A stretch of DNA of 64,000 nucleotides from Thermococcus sp. LS1 (GCF_012027395.1 NZ_SNUJ01000001.1:496001-560000); one strand, 5' to 3'. Shown: positions 53,672-62,558, counted from the stretch's first letter. Numbers and translations: made by a program. Notes: generated by a model not told the origin, from the letters alone.

Positions 53672-53732
53672 GGCCTCAGCTAGGGAGGCCCTCATCACCC
53701 ATCAGGGCCCGAAAGGCTCACCTCATCGGCCC
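53672..53732 (-). ncRNA. Probable box C/D sRNA between 4-alpha-glucanotransferase and TtuA
   Basis: On the minus strand: C box CCGATGA (53723-53729, weak in its first bases), a 17-base guide, D' CTGA (53702-53705), C' GTGATGA (53692-53698), an exact 12-base guide (53680-53691), and D CTGA (53676-53679). GGCC flanks both ends and can pair. No TATA box is clear, so it may be processed from the ttuA transcript, whose stop is only a few bases upstream. A GGCCTC/GAGGCC hairpin here is the alternative terminator reading. Confidence 0.5.
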
Positions 53733-53738
53733 TTGCCG

Positions 53739-54656
53739 TTAATCTTTTCTTACCCTGAAGTCCAGCGGCTCCTCAAGGCGCCAGAAGCGGCAGAAGGAAC
53801 ATACCTCACCGCTCGACGGCATGCCGCAGACTTTGCACTCCCTCAGCTCTACCTCTTCAAGCTCGGCCTCGAAGATGTGCTTCTTCCTCAGGTAGCCCTT
53901 CACGAAGTTTATCTTGGTTCCCGGTCTCTTCTCCTCCATCTCGTTGAGGACTTCCTTGAACTCAAGTGTTGTTGCTCCGCGAGCGTGCGGGCACTCCTCG
54001 ATATGATACTCTATGCCGTTGGCAAGTGCATAGGCAACAACTTCTCTCTCGGTGAGCTCGTAGAGGGGCTTAATTTTCTTCACGAATTTGCCCTCGCCGG
54101 GGGTTAGCGGTCCCTGTTTGGCCAGATACTGCGTATTCCAGTGCATCAAGTTGGAGAATATGAAGCTCGCCTCGTCGTCGAGGTTATGGCCGGTGGCGAC
54201 TGCATCGAAGCCGTTGTCGTAGGCGAACTTGTTGAAGATATAGCGCTTCGTTAAGCCACAGTATGAGCATGTGGGTCTTCTCGTCTTTACTTCGCCAATT
54301 CCGTGGCCCAGGAGCTCCTTAACGCGGACTATGTGGAGCGGAACTCCCAAAGCCTCGCACTGCTTCTTTGAATATTCTTCGCTCTTCTCCGAGTACTCCC
54401 CTATGCCGAGGTTTATGTGGAGGCACTCTATATCGTAGCCAAGCTTCTTGAGGACGTAAGCAGTAACGGCTGAATCCTTTCCCCCGCTCACAACGACTAG
54501 AACTCTCTCGTCGGGCTTCAGCAGCTTGTATCTCTCTATTGTGCGCTTAACCTTCCTCTCGAAGTATTCCATGAAGTGCTCAGGGCAGAGGTACATTCTT
54601 GGGTAGTGAAGCTTAATGAAAGCTGGTTTCTCGCAGAACTTGCATCTCATAGGCAT
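53739..54656 (-). CDS. TtuA/NcsA-family tRNA 2-thiolation protein, copy 2
   Basis: The 305-residue protein has an N-terminal Cys module (CKFC and CPEH), the PP-loop SGGKDS (57-62), Fe-S cysteines (C130 and C133 in TCSYCG, C222 in EECPHARG), and a C-terminal zinc cluster (CKVCG..CSFC). It is a paralog of the 24007 gene with different flanking motifs; one is likely the U54 enzyme and the other the U34 enzyme. The ATG follows GGTGAGAGAGA. Confidence 0.9.
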   Translation of the reverse strand: MPMRCKFCEKPAFIKLHYPRMYLCPEHFMEYFERKVKRTIERYKLLKPDERVLVVVSGGKDSAVTAYVLKKLGYDIECLHINLGIGEYSEKSEEYSKKQCEALGVPLHIVRVKELLGHGIGEVKTRRPTCSYCGLTKRYIFNKFAYDNGFDAVATGHNLDDEASFIFSNLMHWNTQYLAKQGPLTPGEGKFVKKIKPLYELTEREVVAYALANGIEYHIEECPHARGATTLEFKEVLNEMEEKRPGTKINFVKGYLRKKHIFEAELEEVELRECKVCGMPSSGEVCSFCRFWRLEEPLDFRVRKD

Positions 54657-54697
54657 TCTCTCTCACCAAAGGCTGAAAAGAGGAAGAGGTTAAAAAG

Positions 54698-56152
54698 CTA
54701 ATCCTCCATAGTCTCTATCATGTGCCTCCAGTTACCGGGCTTCCTGAAGTCCTTCTCCGTGTAGAGGCCCTCCTTCTTGAGTATGCCCCTCGCGGCCAGA
54801 AGACCCGTCGCGGCGGCATTGACTATGTCCCTACTGAGGCCCGCACCATCTCCAGCGGCGAAGATTCCCTCTATACTTGTTTCGAGGTTCTCATCAACCT
54901 CGGCGCGCATGGCGTAGTACTTGATCTCAGGTGCATAGAGCAAAGTATGATCACTGGCGACCCCGGGCAGAACCTTGTCGAGCTTCTCCAGGCCTTCTAA
55001 GATGTTGGTGACGACCCTGTGCGGTAGGGCCATCGCGATGTCTCCTGGAGTAACGTGCTTGAGTGTTGGCTCGACGTCGCTTCTCTTTATCCTGCTCCAT
55101 GTGCTCCTCCTTCCACGCCTTAAATCGCCAAGCCTCTGGAGGAGGGGCTTTCCTCCGCCTATAGTTGTGGCTAACTGCGCTATACTCTTTCCGTAGGCGG
55201 TGGTATCCTCGACCGGCTCTGTGAGTTCAATCCTGCTCAGGAAGGCGAAGTTAGTGTTGTTGCTCTTCTTCTCGTGCATGGAGTGTCCGTTTACTCCAAC
55301 GTAGCCGTCGTAGCGCTCTTCGACGACGAAGCCGTTCGGGTTGGTGCAGAAGGTTCTCACGAAGTCGTCGTAGGTGTCTGTATAGATGTGAAACTTAGGG
55401 TCGTGGTTTATGCTCGTTATGGGCTCCATCACTATGGCAGGAACCTCGACACGGACGCCTACATCGATGGGTCCGTGCTTCGCTTTGAGGCCTATCTTCT
55501 TGGCCACGTCGTGGAACCAGTCCGCTCCTCCCCTTCCGGGGGCGACGATAATATAACGGGTGTTTATGGTGAAGATGTCCTTCCCGCGCCTGACTTTCAC
55601 CCATCCCTGGCCGAACTCCAGAGCTTTCGTCCAGAGAAGGAACTCAACGCCCTTGTCCTCGAGGTGCTTTTTTATGTCACCGATGACTTCGGGCGTTCTG
55701 TCCGAGCCGATGTGCCTTTGGATGATGGGGATGAACTTGACGCCGGCCTGAGCGGCCCTCTGCTCCCAGTACTTTACCTGCTCAGGGTCGCCTTTGAACA
55801 GGTTTTTTGGGGCTTTATGTTTCAGAAAAATCTGGTCAACCTCCCAGACGAGCTGCCAAGCGTAGTTCTCGTCGTTTGTGAGCTCCCTTAGGTCGCCGCC
55901 TATGTCCGGACGGAGATTGATGGTGCCGTCGCTCAGTCCTCCCGCACCGCCAACGCCGCTCATTATGTGGCAGGGCTGGCAGCCAATGCAGTAGCCGAGC
56001 TCGTACATGGGACAGACACGCTGGTTGATGTCTCCACCCTCGTCTATTATCAGAATCCTAAAATCGCTCTTCTCTGCCAGTTCGTAGGCTGCGAAAAGAC
56101 CTGCCGGACCGGCTCCGATGATCACAACGTCGTACATCTTTCCAGAAACCAT
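54698..56152 (-). CDS. FAD-dependent oxidoreductase (NAD(P)/FAD fold)
   Basis: The likely start is the ATG at 56152 (MVSGKMYDVVIIGAGPAGLF); MYDVV at 56137 is also possible. Features are the dinucleotide-binding GAGPAGLFAAYELAEKSDF, a Cys-rich loop INQRVCPMYELGYCIGCQPC, VGGAGGLSDGTINLRPDIGG, and the C-terminal IEGIFAAGDGAGLSRDIVNA. This matches the COG2509-type FAD dehydrogenase group, with unknown substrate. AGTTTTTAAGAG (56183-56194, minus strand) is the probable TATA box. Confidence 0.82.
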   Translation of the reverse strand: MVSGKMYDVVIIGAGPAGLFAAYELAEKSDFRILIIDEGGDINQRVCPMYELGYCIGCQPCHIMSGVGGAGGLSDGTINLRPDIGGDLRELTNDENYAWQLVWEVDQIFLKHKAPKNLFKGDPEQVKYWEQRAAQAGVKFIPIIQRHIGSDRTPEVIGDIKKHLEDKGVEFLLWTKALEFGQGWVKVRRGKDIFTINTRYIIVAPGRGGADWFHDVAKKIGLKAKHGPIDVGVRVEVPAIVMEPITSINHDPKFHIYTDTYDDFVRTFCTNPNGFVVEERYDGYVGVNGHSMHEKKSNNTNFAFLSRIELTEPVEDTTAYGKSIAQLATTIGGGKPLLQRLGDLRRGRRSTWSRIKRSDVEPTLKHVTPGDIAMALPHRVVTNILEGLEKLDKVLPGVASDHTLLYAPEIKYYAMRAEVDENLETSIEGIFAAGDGAGLSRDIVNAAATGLLAARGILKKEGLYTEKDFRKPGNWRHMIETMED

Positions 56153-56309
56153 ATTTCCCTTGTTGAGGTTTGGGGCCAATCTCTTAAAAACTTTTTGGCA
56201 AGTTTTTGGTTAATTTCACCAAATTATTGGGCAATTTTTGACATTTAAATTTTAAATACTTTCCCGAAACCTTTAAACAGAATTGAGTAGTACAACTTTC
56301 AGTGGGAGC

Positions 56310-56855
56310 ATGGCCGGAGAGAAATCGGATAAAGCCAAGGCAAATAAGATAAAGATAATCCACAGCAAGAGAAAGCTTCTCCAGCTCCGGAGAAAGGAGG
56401 AGCTGAGCCACAACATTCGCTACATCTCCAAGGTCCCCGTCGAGATAGTCATGGACAGGGACTTTCTTGTTGTTCATCCTGACGATCCGCTCTCCGAGCT
56501 CATCCAGAACCTTCGAGACGAGGAGAGTTCTGCTGTTGTCGTTGATGATGAAGGGAAGCTGATGGGCTTTGTAACTATGAAAGACCTGCTTCATTTCTTT
56601 GAACCCCCAAGGAGATATTCCATAGTAGGAATCGGCCTCCTGAAGAAGTACTCCATAAGCAGGGCATCCCGCGTTAGAGACATAATGGTAAGAAAGCCCA
56701 TAACGATTCACATCGATGACAACCTGGGGAAGGCCATAAAGATAATGATTGAAACCGGGAAGCATCATCTCCCGGTAGTTGACGAGAACGGCCACGTTCA
56801 TGGCGTGCTTGAAGTTAAGGACATAATCCGCCTCATCCGCATAGTTTCGGCTTGA
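56310..56855 (+). CDS. CBS-domain pair protein
   Basis: The ATG at 56310 follows GTGGGAG; the TTG at 56283 is rejected. A basic N-terminus precedes two CBS domains: ISKVPVEIVMDRDFLVVHPD with AVVVDDEGKLMGFVTMKDLL, and RVRDIMVRKPITIHIDD with HLPVVDENGHVHGVLEVKDI. CBS pairs bind adenine nucleotides or similar ligands. The gene precedes two antiporter genes by about 30 bases and may sense nucleotide state for them. Confidence 0.88.
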   Translation: MAGEKSDKAKANKIKIIHSKRKLLQLRRKEELSHNIRYISKVPVEIVMDRDFLVVHPDDPLSELIQNLRDEESSAVVVDDEGKLMGFVTMKDLLHFFEPPRRYSIVGIGLLKKYSISRASRVRDIMVRKPITIHIDDNLGKAIKIMIETGKHHLPVVDENGHVHGVLEVKDIIRLIRIVSA

Positions 56856-56886
56856 GATCACTTAAAACTACACAGGGATGGTAATC

Positions 56887-58029
56887 ATGGACGTCTTCCT
56901 AGAGCTGGCACTGATACTCATAGTTGCGAAGCTCTTTGGGTATCTGACGGTTCGCATTGGCTTTCCAGCAGCCCTCGGGCAGCTCCTTGGAGGAATCCTT
57001 ATTGGTCCCTCCATACTTGACATAGTTTCCTACGATGAAGGCGTGAAGCTCGTGGCCGAACTCGGTGTCGTCATGCTCCTCTTTCTGGCTGGGCTTGAGA
57101 CGGACATAGAGGAGTTCAAGCACGTTGGTGTTTCGGCCTTCATAGTTGCAGTCCTTGGGGTTGTTATACCCTTCGTACTCGGCTATGTTGGCGCTCTGGC
57201 GTGGGGATACTCCAACATACAGGCCCTCTTCCTCGGTGGAATCCTCACCGCCACCAGCGTGGGCCTTACCACCAGCATACTCATGGAAATGAAGAAACTG
57301 AGGAGCAGGGTGGGAACGACCATTCTCGCCGCTGCCGTAGTTGACGACGTGCTTGGCATAATAATTCTGACGGTTCTCGTGGCCATGAACACGAAGGGAA
57401 GCGTTTACCCGATGGATGTGCTCATAATCCTTGGTGAGGTTACATTGTTCTTTATTTTGGGCCTTCTCCTTGGCAGTCCCGCTATAAAGGAAGCTCTCCG
57501 CGCGTCGGAGAGAATAAATCTCCCCGAGACGGTCTCGGCCTTTGCGATAGCCATAATGCTCTTCTTTGCCTACATCGCCGAGCAGTTCCAGCTGGCGGGC
57601 ATAACTGGCGCTTATCTCGCCGGCCTCCTCATAGCCGGGAGTGCAGAGGCCAGAGAAATAACGAGCAAAACGCTGACCATAGGCTATTCCCTCTTTATTC
57701 CCGTTTTCCTTGTGAGCATAGGCGTTGAGACCGACATCCACGTTCTGGGCCACATCGGGCTTTTTGCCGGAGTATATGCACTCCTTGCAATAGCAGGTAA
57801 GGTAGTGGGCTGCGGTATCGGCGGTCTGCTTACGAAGTTCAAGCCGCGGGAAGCTCTTCAGATAGGCGTCGGCATGGTTCCCAGGATGGAGGTTGCGCTC
57901 ATAATGGCCAACATAGGCCTCCGCGAGGAAGTGTTTGACAGAGGGACTTTCTCCATCCCCGTAAGCATGGTCATCATAACGACGCTGGTAACGCCCTTCC
58001 TCCTGAAGTGGGCATTTTCGAGGGAGTGA
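56887..58029 (+). CDS. Cation:proton antiporter (CPA2/KefB-like), first of a tandem pair
   Basis: The ATG at 56887 (MDVFLELALILIVAKLFGYL) follows GGGATGGTAATC. It has 12-13 membrane segments and the conserved Asp pair in AAAVVDDVLGIIILTVLVAM, an early GGILIGPSIL motif, and IAEQFQLAGITGAYLAGLLI. It has no RCK domain. The next antiporter gene starts 1 base after its stop, and the two may form a heteromer. Confidence 0.9.
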   Translation: MDVFLELALILIVAKLFGYLTVRIGFPAALGQLLGGILIGPSILDIVSYDEGVKLVAELGVVMLLFLAGLETDIEEFKHVGVSAFIVAVLGVVIPFVLGYVGALAWGYSNIQALFLGGILTATSVGLTTSILMEMKKLRSRVGTTILAAAVVDDVLGIIILTVLVAMNTKGSVYPMDVLIILGEVTLFFILGLLLGSPAIKEALRASERINLPETVSAFAIAIMLFFAYIAEQFQLAGITGAYLAGLLIAGSAEAREITSKTLTIGYSLFIPVFLVSIGVETDIHVLGHIGLFAGVYALLAIAGKVVGCGIGGLLTKFKPREALQIGVGMVPRMEVALIMANIGLREEVFDRGTFSIPVSMVIITTLVTPFLLKWAFSRE

Positions 58030-58030
58030 T

Positions 58031-59155
58031 ATGGAGATACTGCTCCTCATAGCCCTGATGCTTGCAACGGCTAAATTGATGGGTTACATCTTTGAGCGCG
58101 CTGGCCAGCCGGTTGTGCTGGGCCAGATATTCGGGGGGCTTTTGATCGGCATCTTCTTCGATACCAACCCAGTTATAGGGCAGTTCTCGAATCTGGGGGT
58201 CCTGCTCCTCCTCTTCATAGCCGGCCTCGAGAGCGAGCTCGAGGAGTTCAAGCGCGTCGGGAAGCAGAGCGTTATGGTTGCTGGCCTGGGTGTGTTTATA
58301 GCCTTCGTCTTTGGCTTCTCAGTTGCTTACCTGTTCGTTCCTCTTCACGAGGCGGTTCTCTATGGGGCGATGATGACACCCACGAGCGTCAGCATAACCG
58401 TCAAGGTGCTCATGGAGCTGAGGAGACTGAACACAAAGGAAGGGACGACGATTCTCGCTGCCGCCGTCGTCGATGATGTGCTGGGAATCCTTATCCTGAC
58501 GATCGCGATCTCAATGATAAAGGGCGGTGAGGTGAACTACACCAGCCTTGCAGAAGTCTTGATATCTGTGTCCCTCCTTCTGTTCTTCTTCCTTTACTTC
58601 GGGCCTGGACTGGCGGATAGGGCTTTTAGGTTCATCTCGAGGATAGACCTGCCGGAATCAGAGACAGCCTTTGCCCTAGTTTTTCTGATAGCGTTTGCAT
58701 ACCTTGCCGAGCACCTCAACCTCGCCTCCATCCTTGGGGCATATCTTACAGGCCTCGCCCTGGGTCAGAGTGCCAAGAAAAAGGCGGTAATGGAGCACGT
58801 GAACGTTATCGGATACTCCCTTTTCATCCCCCTGTTCTTCGTCGAGGTAGGGATGAGGATTGAGCTGGGCTACATCCTCCACGCAGGTCTCTTTGCGGTT
58901 CTGTACACCGCTGCGGCCATATTGAGCAAGGTACTCGGATGCGGAGCGGGAGCAAGACTTGCCGGCTTTGACTGGAATTCCTCCGTCAGGATAGGCGTCG
59001 GCATGATACCCAGGCTGGGTGTCGAGCTGGCCATGCTGGCGGTTGCAATGGCAAGTGGGATCATAGGGCCCGATGCACTGACCGTTGCAATCCTAATGGT
59101 CTTCGTCACGACGATAATAACTCCGCCCCTGCTAAAGTGGCTCTATTCGAGGTAG
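58031..59155 (+). CDS. Cation:proton antiporter (CPA2/KefB-like), second of a tandem pair
   Basis: The ATG follows GGGAGTGAT, spanning the stop of the previous antiporter gene. The 374-residue protein shares the layout: FGGLLIGIFFDT early, AAAVVDDVLGILILTIAISM in the middle, and LGAYLTGLALGQSAKKKAVM. Divergence from its neighbour is moderate, so it is an old duplication. It ends 140 bases before the marC gene, in a gap with a short tandem repeat. Confidence 0.9.
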   Translation: MEILLLIALMLATAKLMGYIFERAGQPVVLGQIFGGLLIGIFFDTNPVIGQFSNLGVLLLLFIAGLESELEEFKRVGKQSVMVAGLGVFIAFVFGFSVAYLFVPLHEAVLYGAMMTPTSVSITVKVLMELRRLNTKEGTTILAAAVVDDVLGILILTIAISMIKGGEVNYTSLAEVLISVSLLLFFFLYFGPGLADRAFRFISRIDLPESETAFALVFLIAFAYLAEHLNLASILGAYLTGLALGQSAKKKAVMEHVNVIGYSLFIPLFFVEVGMRIELGYILHAGLFAVLYTAAAILSKVLGCGAGARLAGFDWNSSVRIGVGMIPRLGVELAMLAVAMASGIIGPDALTVAILMVFVTTIITPPLLKWLYSR

Positions 59156-59200
59156 CTCAGCCAACCGAGTGCTCTTCATCCTCCAGTCAGTGCCGGTTGC

Positions 59201-59237
59201 TCGAAGAGAGCGTAGCGGTTCGAAGAGAGCGCAGCGC
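59201..59237. repeat. Short tandem repeat in the antiporter-marC gap
   Basis: Two copies of TCGAAGAGAGCG(T/C)AGCG, 19 bases apart (59201 and 59220), differ at one position. The 140-base gap otherwise holds only the marC promoter GATTTATAAAAT (59265-59276). Its role is unknown. Confidence 0.5.
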
Positions 59238-59295
59238 ATCATCGCATGCACACTTTAGGGCATAGATTTATAAAATCCTTGCCGGAGGAAAGGCT

Positions 59296-59913
59296 ATGAG
59301 TGAGTTCACGGCGATACTGAGTTCGGCCCTCTTCATGCTCATCATGATAGACCCGAGCGATAAGGTACTCCTGGTTAGTCTGCTGCGTGAAGACTTCCAC
59401 ATAGAGGATATAAGAGCCCTAATCATTAGGGCCAACCTCATAGGATTTCTTCTCCTCCTCCTATTCGCGGTTTCCGGCCAAATAATCCTCCAGGAGATTT
59501 TCCACATAGACCTCAACGCCCTCCGTGTCGCTGGAGGCTTTGTTCTCTTCAAGATAGGTCTTGAGGCCCTTGAGAGCGGTGGAATGATAACCCTCAAAAA
59601 GGAGAAAAACATCCTTGCTCTGGCTGCCGTACCTGTGGCTACCCCGTTGATAGCCGGCCCGGCGGCAATAACAACGGCAATAACCCTCACAGCCGAGAAG
59701 GGAATCTACCACGCCACCGCTGCTATATTCATTGCTATACTCCTTACAGCCCTCGTGATGTTCCTTACCCTATACGTTATCAAGAACATCAGCAAAACAA
59801 CGCTCGGTGTCTTCATCAGGATAATCGGTATGTTCACGATGGCCATTGGAGCGCAGATGATGGTTCAGGGAGTTGTTGGCATATATCTGCTCATGACTTC
59901 GGTTTCGCCATAA
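59296..59913 (+). CDS. MarC/NAAT-family membrane protein
   Basis: The ATG follows GGAGGAAAGGCT; the TATA box TTTATAAAA lies about 25 bases upstream. The 205-residue protein has six membrane segments, with [15 protein letters not shown] in the first half and the conserved [19 protein letters not shown] in the second. MarC-like proteins are transporters in some archaea (neutral amino acids in Thermococcus); other roles are unproven. Confidence 0.88.
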   Translation: MSEFTAILSSALFMLIMIDPSDKVLLVSLLREDFHIEDIRALIIRANLIGFLLLLLFAVSGQIILQEIFHIDLNALRVAGGFVLFKIGLEALESGGMITLKKEKNILALAAVPVATPLIAGPAAITTAITLTAEKGIYHATAAIFIAILLTALVMFLTLYVIKNISKTTLGVFIRIIGMFTMAIGAQMMVQGVVGIYLLMTSVSP

Positions 59914-59948
59914 CGAAAAATTTTTTGGGCTAACCTTTTAACCGTTCT

Positions 59949-59996
59949 GGTTATCCGCTATTTGTGGGACTTTTGAACCACTCGTAGCGGATAACC
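59949..59996 (-). repeat. 12-bp perfect inverted repeat spanning the tnpB stop
   Basis: GGTTATCCGCTA (59949-59960) and TAGCGGATAACC (59985-59996) are perfect inverted copies. An inner GTGG/CCAC pair (59964-59967 and 59978-59981) extends the hairpin. The repeat covers the last tnpB codons and stop, where the right end and omega-RNA scaffold of TnpB systems normally lie. Base positions were checked directly. Confidence 0.85.
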
Positions 59997-61132
59997 TTCC
60001 CTCCTCCCATCTTCATCGTGGAGCTTTCGGGGGGAACGGAGACTCCCCACATCTTCAGGGCGCGAAGAGAAATATTCCAACTTCCGACAACGTCCCTGTC
60101 AGCCTCGAACCCACACTTCTCACACTTCAAAACCCTGTGCCCATTCGGGCTTAGTTTACCCCCACATATCGGGCACAGGGACGAAGTGAAAGCGGGATTT
60201 ACGAAAACAACTGTTAACCCCTTCAGCTTCGCCTTGTATTCAATAATGCTCTGAAGTTTGCGAAAACTCCACCTGTGAAGCCGCCCATTAATCTCGGCAG
60301 TAAACCTAATCGAATCTCTGATTTCGGTTAAATCCTCTAAGGCAATCCCTCCATACTTCTCCGCAATCTCGACAATCCTGTTGGCCAGCCTGTGATACAA
60401 ATCGTTAAGCCTGTTCCTCTCACGCTCGCCATATTTTTTCAGTAGCTCTCTTCTTCTCTTGCCAGTCTTCAGCTTTTTCTTAATCCTGTTCCGTTTTAAG
60501 AAATAGCTCGTCCTAACTTCACGTTCATGGGTAATAATTTGCACGAATTCACCGCTTGGAAGACTGAGAGTAACGTTGTTCTCATTTAAGTCCACGCCAA
60601 CAAAGGTCAAAGGCGCTTTTATTTCGACTTCTTTTGAAAAAACTACATTTATGAAGACCCCTTTCGGCGTTCTAATTAACCAAGCCTGTCCAATCTTCCA
60701 GCCTTTGAACTTCTCATGGTACTTTGCGGGATGAATTTCTAGTGTTAACCTACCTTTGGGAGTTGAGAGCTTTAGTACTCCTGTCTCAAGGCCAATCTTA
60801 AACAGATGGCCATCTAGCATTATGGTTTCCTTTTTGAAGACAGGTTTACTTTTAGCTGTACCCTTTCTCTTCCTCTTGCGGTAGCTTTTGAAGATGGCCG
60901 TGGCCATTTGACAGGCTGTATAAAGATAGTGGCTTGGAAGTTCGGGATACTCTCTGCGGAGACTTTTGTAGGTCTCTTTTTTTAGCCGGTAAAAGCTTGT
61001 GATGTTGTTCTCATAGGCGTAAGTGATAAGATAGTTTACAATTTCACGATATGTGGTGAATAAATCATTCAATTCCTCGGGAACCGTTTTTATATTGAAT
61101 TTCGCAGTTAGTTTAATAATCTCTAATGACAT
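59951..61132 (-). CDS. tnpB: TnpB RNA-guided nuclease (IS605 OrfB), apparently intact
   Basis: This 393-residue protein has the full RuvC set: Asp181 in FVGVDLNENN, Glu266 in GGIALEDLTE and the DRD at 345-347 in FEADRDVVGSWNI. A zinc ribbon (C320, C323, C337, C340) sits between the last two. The N-terminal WED/REC-like part starts MSLEIIKLTAKFNIKTVPEE. TnpB proteins are RNA-guided DNA nucleases using an RNA from the element's right end. The start ATG follows AGGGAG. No catalytic residue is missing. Confidence 0.93.
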   Translation of the reverse strand: MSLEIIKLTAKFNIKTVPEELNDLFTTYREIVNYLITYAYENNITSFYRLKKETYKSLRREYPELPSHYLYTACQMATAIFKSYRKRKRKGTAKSKPVFKKETIMLDGHLFKIGLETGVLKLSTPKGRLTLEIHPAKYHEKFKGWKIGQAWLIRTPKGVFINVVFSKEVEIKAPLTFVGVDLNENNVTLSLPSGEFVQIITHEREVRTSYFLKRNRIKKKLKTGKRRRELLKKYGERERNRLNDLYHRLANRIVEIAEKYGGIALEDLTEIRDSIRFTAEINGRLHRWSFRKLQSIIEYKAKLKGLTVVFVNPAFTSSLCPICGGKLSPNGHRVLKCEKCGFEADRDVVGSWNISLRALKMWGVSVPPESSTMKMGGGKVIRYEWFKSPTNSG

Positions 61133-61196
61133 TTATTACTCCCTAAAAAGGTGTTTATTCTGAGGTGCTACTTAAATGTTTTGTTTATGGACGATA

Positions 61197-61208
61197 CCTA
61201 TAAATACA
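61197..61208 (+). promoter_or_regulatory. TATA box of hisS
   Basis: CCTATAAATACA lies about 37 bases before the ATG at 61241. The leader carries AAAGGAGGGT as a strong ribosome binding site. Confidence 0.6.
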
Positions 61209-61240
61209 GCTCTCTTCTCTCCAGGAAAGGAGGGTCGAAA

Positions 61241-62554
61241 ATGAATGTTAGACTCGAGAAGGTAAAGGGAACGCGAGACCTCCTGCCAGAGGAGATGGCG
61301 AAGAGGAGATGGGTCTTCGAGAGAATAAGGGACGTCTTCGAGCGCTACAACTTTCACGAGATACTCACACCGACTTTCGAATACACCGCTCTCTTTCAGC
61401 TGAGGAGCGGTGAGGAGGTCGTGGAGCAGCTCTACGCCTTCGAGGACAAGGGCGGCAGGAACCTCTCACTGAGGCCTGACATGACGTCGAGCGTAGCGCG
61501 CTTATTCGTCAACCAGTTCCAGAACGCACCAAAGCCGGTGAAGTGGTACTACATCGCCAACATGTTCAGGTACGAAGAACCCCAGAGCGGCCGCTATAGG
61601 GAGTTCTGGCAGGCTGGAGTCGAGCTCATCGGTAGCGACAAGGTCGAGGCCGACGCTGAGGTCATAGCCCTCCTCGTCGAGAGCTACCTCGCGACAGGCC
61701 TCAGGGAGTTCACCGTTAACATCGGCGACCGCATTCTGCTCGACGAGTTCGCGAAGATGCTCGGCGTTAGTGATGACATTGGTTTGATGAGGCTCATCGA
61801 CAAGAAGGACAAGATGAGCAGGGAAGACTTCATAGGGTCCCTGAGAGAGTTCGGTCTAAGCGACGAAGGCATCGAGAAGGTTCTGGCGCTGATAGAGATA
61901 AAAGGAAAGCCTGACGAGGTTCTCCCGAAGGCGGAGGAGCTCTTCACGAGCGAGAAGGCGAGGGAGGAAATAAAGCGCCTCTACGAGCTTGTGGACCTCC
62001 TCAAGGCTTACGGCGTCTACGACTTCATACTCATAGATCTTGGCATAGCCAGGGGCTTCGACTACTACACGAGCGTCGTCTTTGAGGCGATAGCGCCGAA
62101 CGACCTCGGGATAGGCTCGATAGGTGGCGGCGGCCGCTACGACAACCTCATAGAGGTCTTCGGCGGAAAGCCAACTCCAGCGACGGGCTTTGCCATCGGA
62201 ATAGAGCGCCTCATCCCAATCCTTGAGTGGAAGGGCCTAATTCCAGAGCCGAAGCTCAGGCCAGACGTCTACGTGATTCCAATCGGGAAAGAGCTTGAGT
62301 TCAGGGCAAAGGCCATTGAAATAGCTCAGAGCCTTAGGAAGAAAGGCATCACGGCCGACTACGACCTCATGGGCAGGAAGCTCAAGAAGGCTCTGGACTA
62401 CGCAGGAAGGCTCGGCGTGCCCTACGTCATCTTAGTCGGCAAGAAGGATCTGGCTGAGGGTAAGGTCACGATAAGGGACATGGAGAGTGGTGAACAGATA
62501 GCCGTTAAAATTGAAAGGGTCTCGGAAGAGCTCTCGCGGCTTCTTGGGGGGTAA
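61241..62554 (+). CDS. hisS: Histidyl-tRNA synthetase
   Basis: The ATG at 61241 (MNVRLEKVKGTRDLLPEEMA) follows GGAGGGTCGAAA; an upstream in-frame start at 61151 would lie before the TATA box and is rejected. Class II motifs are RPDMTSSVARLF (motif 2 side), FRYEEPQSGRYREFWQAGVE, GIARGFDYYTSVVFEA and the GIERLIP motif 3. The anticodon-binding domain is C-terminal. The product is 437 residues, usual for the family. Confidence 0.96.
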   Translation: MNVRLEKVKGTRDLLPEEMAKRRWVFERIRDVFERYNFHEILTPTFEYTALFQLRSGEEVVEQLYAFEDKGGRNLSLRPDMTSSVARLFVNQFQNAPKPVKWYYIANMFRYEEPQSGRYREFWQAGVELIGSDKVEADAEVIALLVESYLATGLREFTVNIGDRILLDEFAKMLGVSDDIGLMRLIDKKDKMSREDFIGSLREFGLSDEGIEKVLALIEIKGKPDEVLPKAEELFTSEKAREEIKRLYELVDLLKAYGVYDFILIDLGIARGFDYYTSVVFEAIAPNDLGIGSIGGGGRYDNLIEVFGGKPTPATGFAIGIERLIPILEWKGLIPEPKLRPDVYVIPIGKELEFRAKAIEIAQSLRKKGITADYDLMGRKLKKALDYAGRLGVPYVILVGKKDLAEGKVTIRDMESGEQIAVKIERVSEELSRLLGG

Positions 62555-62558
62555 ACCC

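Larger units (their letters stand above)
59949..61150 (-). mobile_element. Solo TnpB (IS200/IS605-type) element remnant or ISC-like unit
   Basis: The unit is the tnpB gene with a strong 12-bp inverted repeat at its 3' end; no tnpA gene is next to it. Its exact ends cannot be set from the sequence: there is no clear left-end hairpin in the AT-rich gap before hisS. It sits between marC and hisS. Confidence 0.6.

Noticed and set aside
56899-58050. Long antisense open frame opposite the first antiporter
   Set aside because: It is a codon-bias shadow of a clear membrane transporter; its composition is not protein-like.
59160-59245. Possible minus-strand box C/D sRNA in the marC gap
   Set aside because: C box ends GATGATGC, the C box to D' distance is about 48 bases and the C' is weak.
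61133-61200. Left-end hairpin of the TnpB element
   Set aside because: AT-rich but no clear inverted repeat found, so no boundary was claimed.
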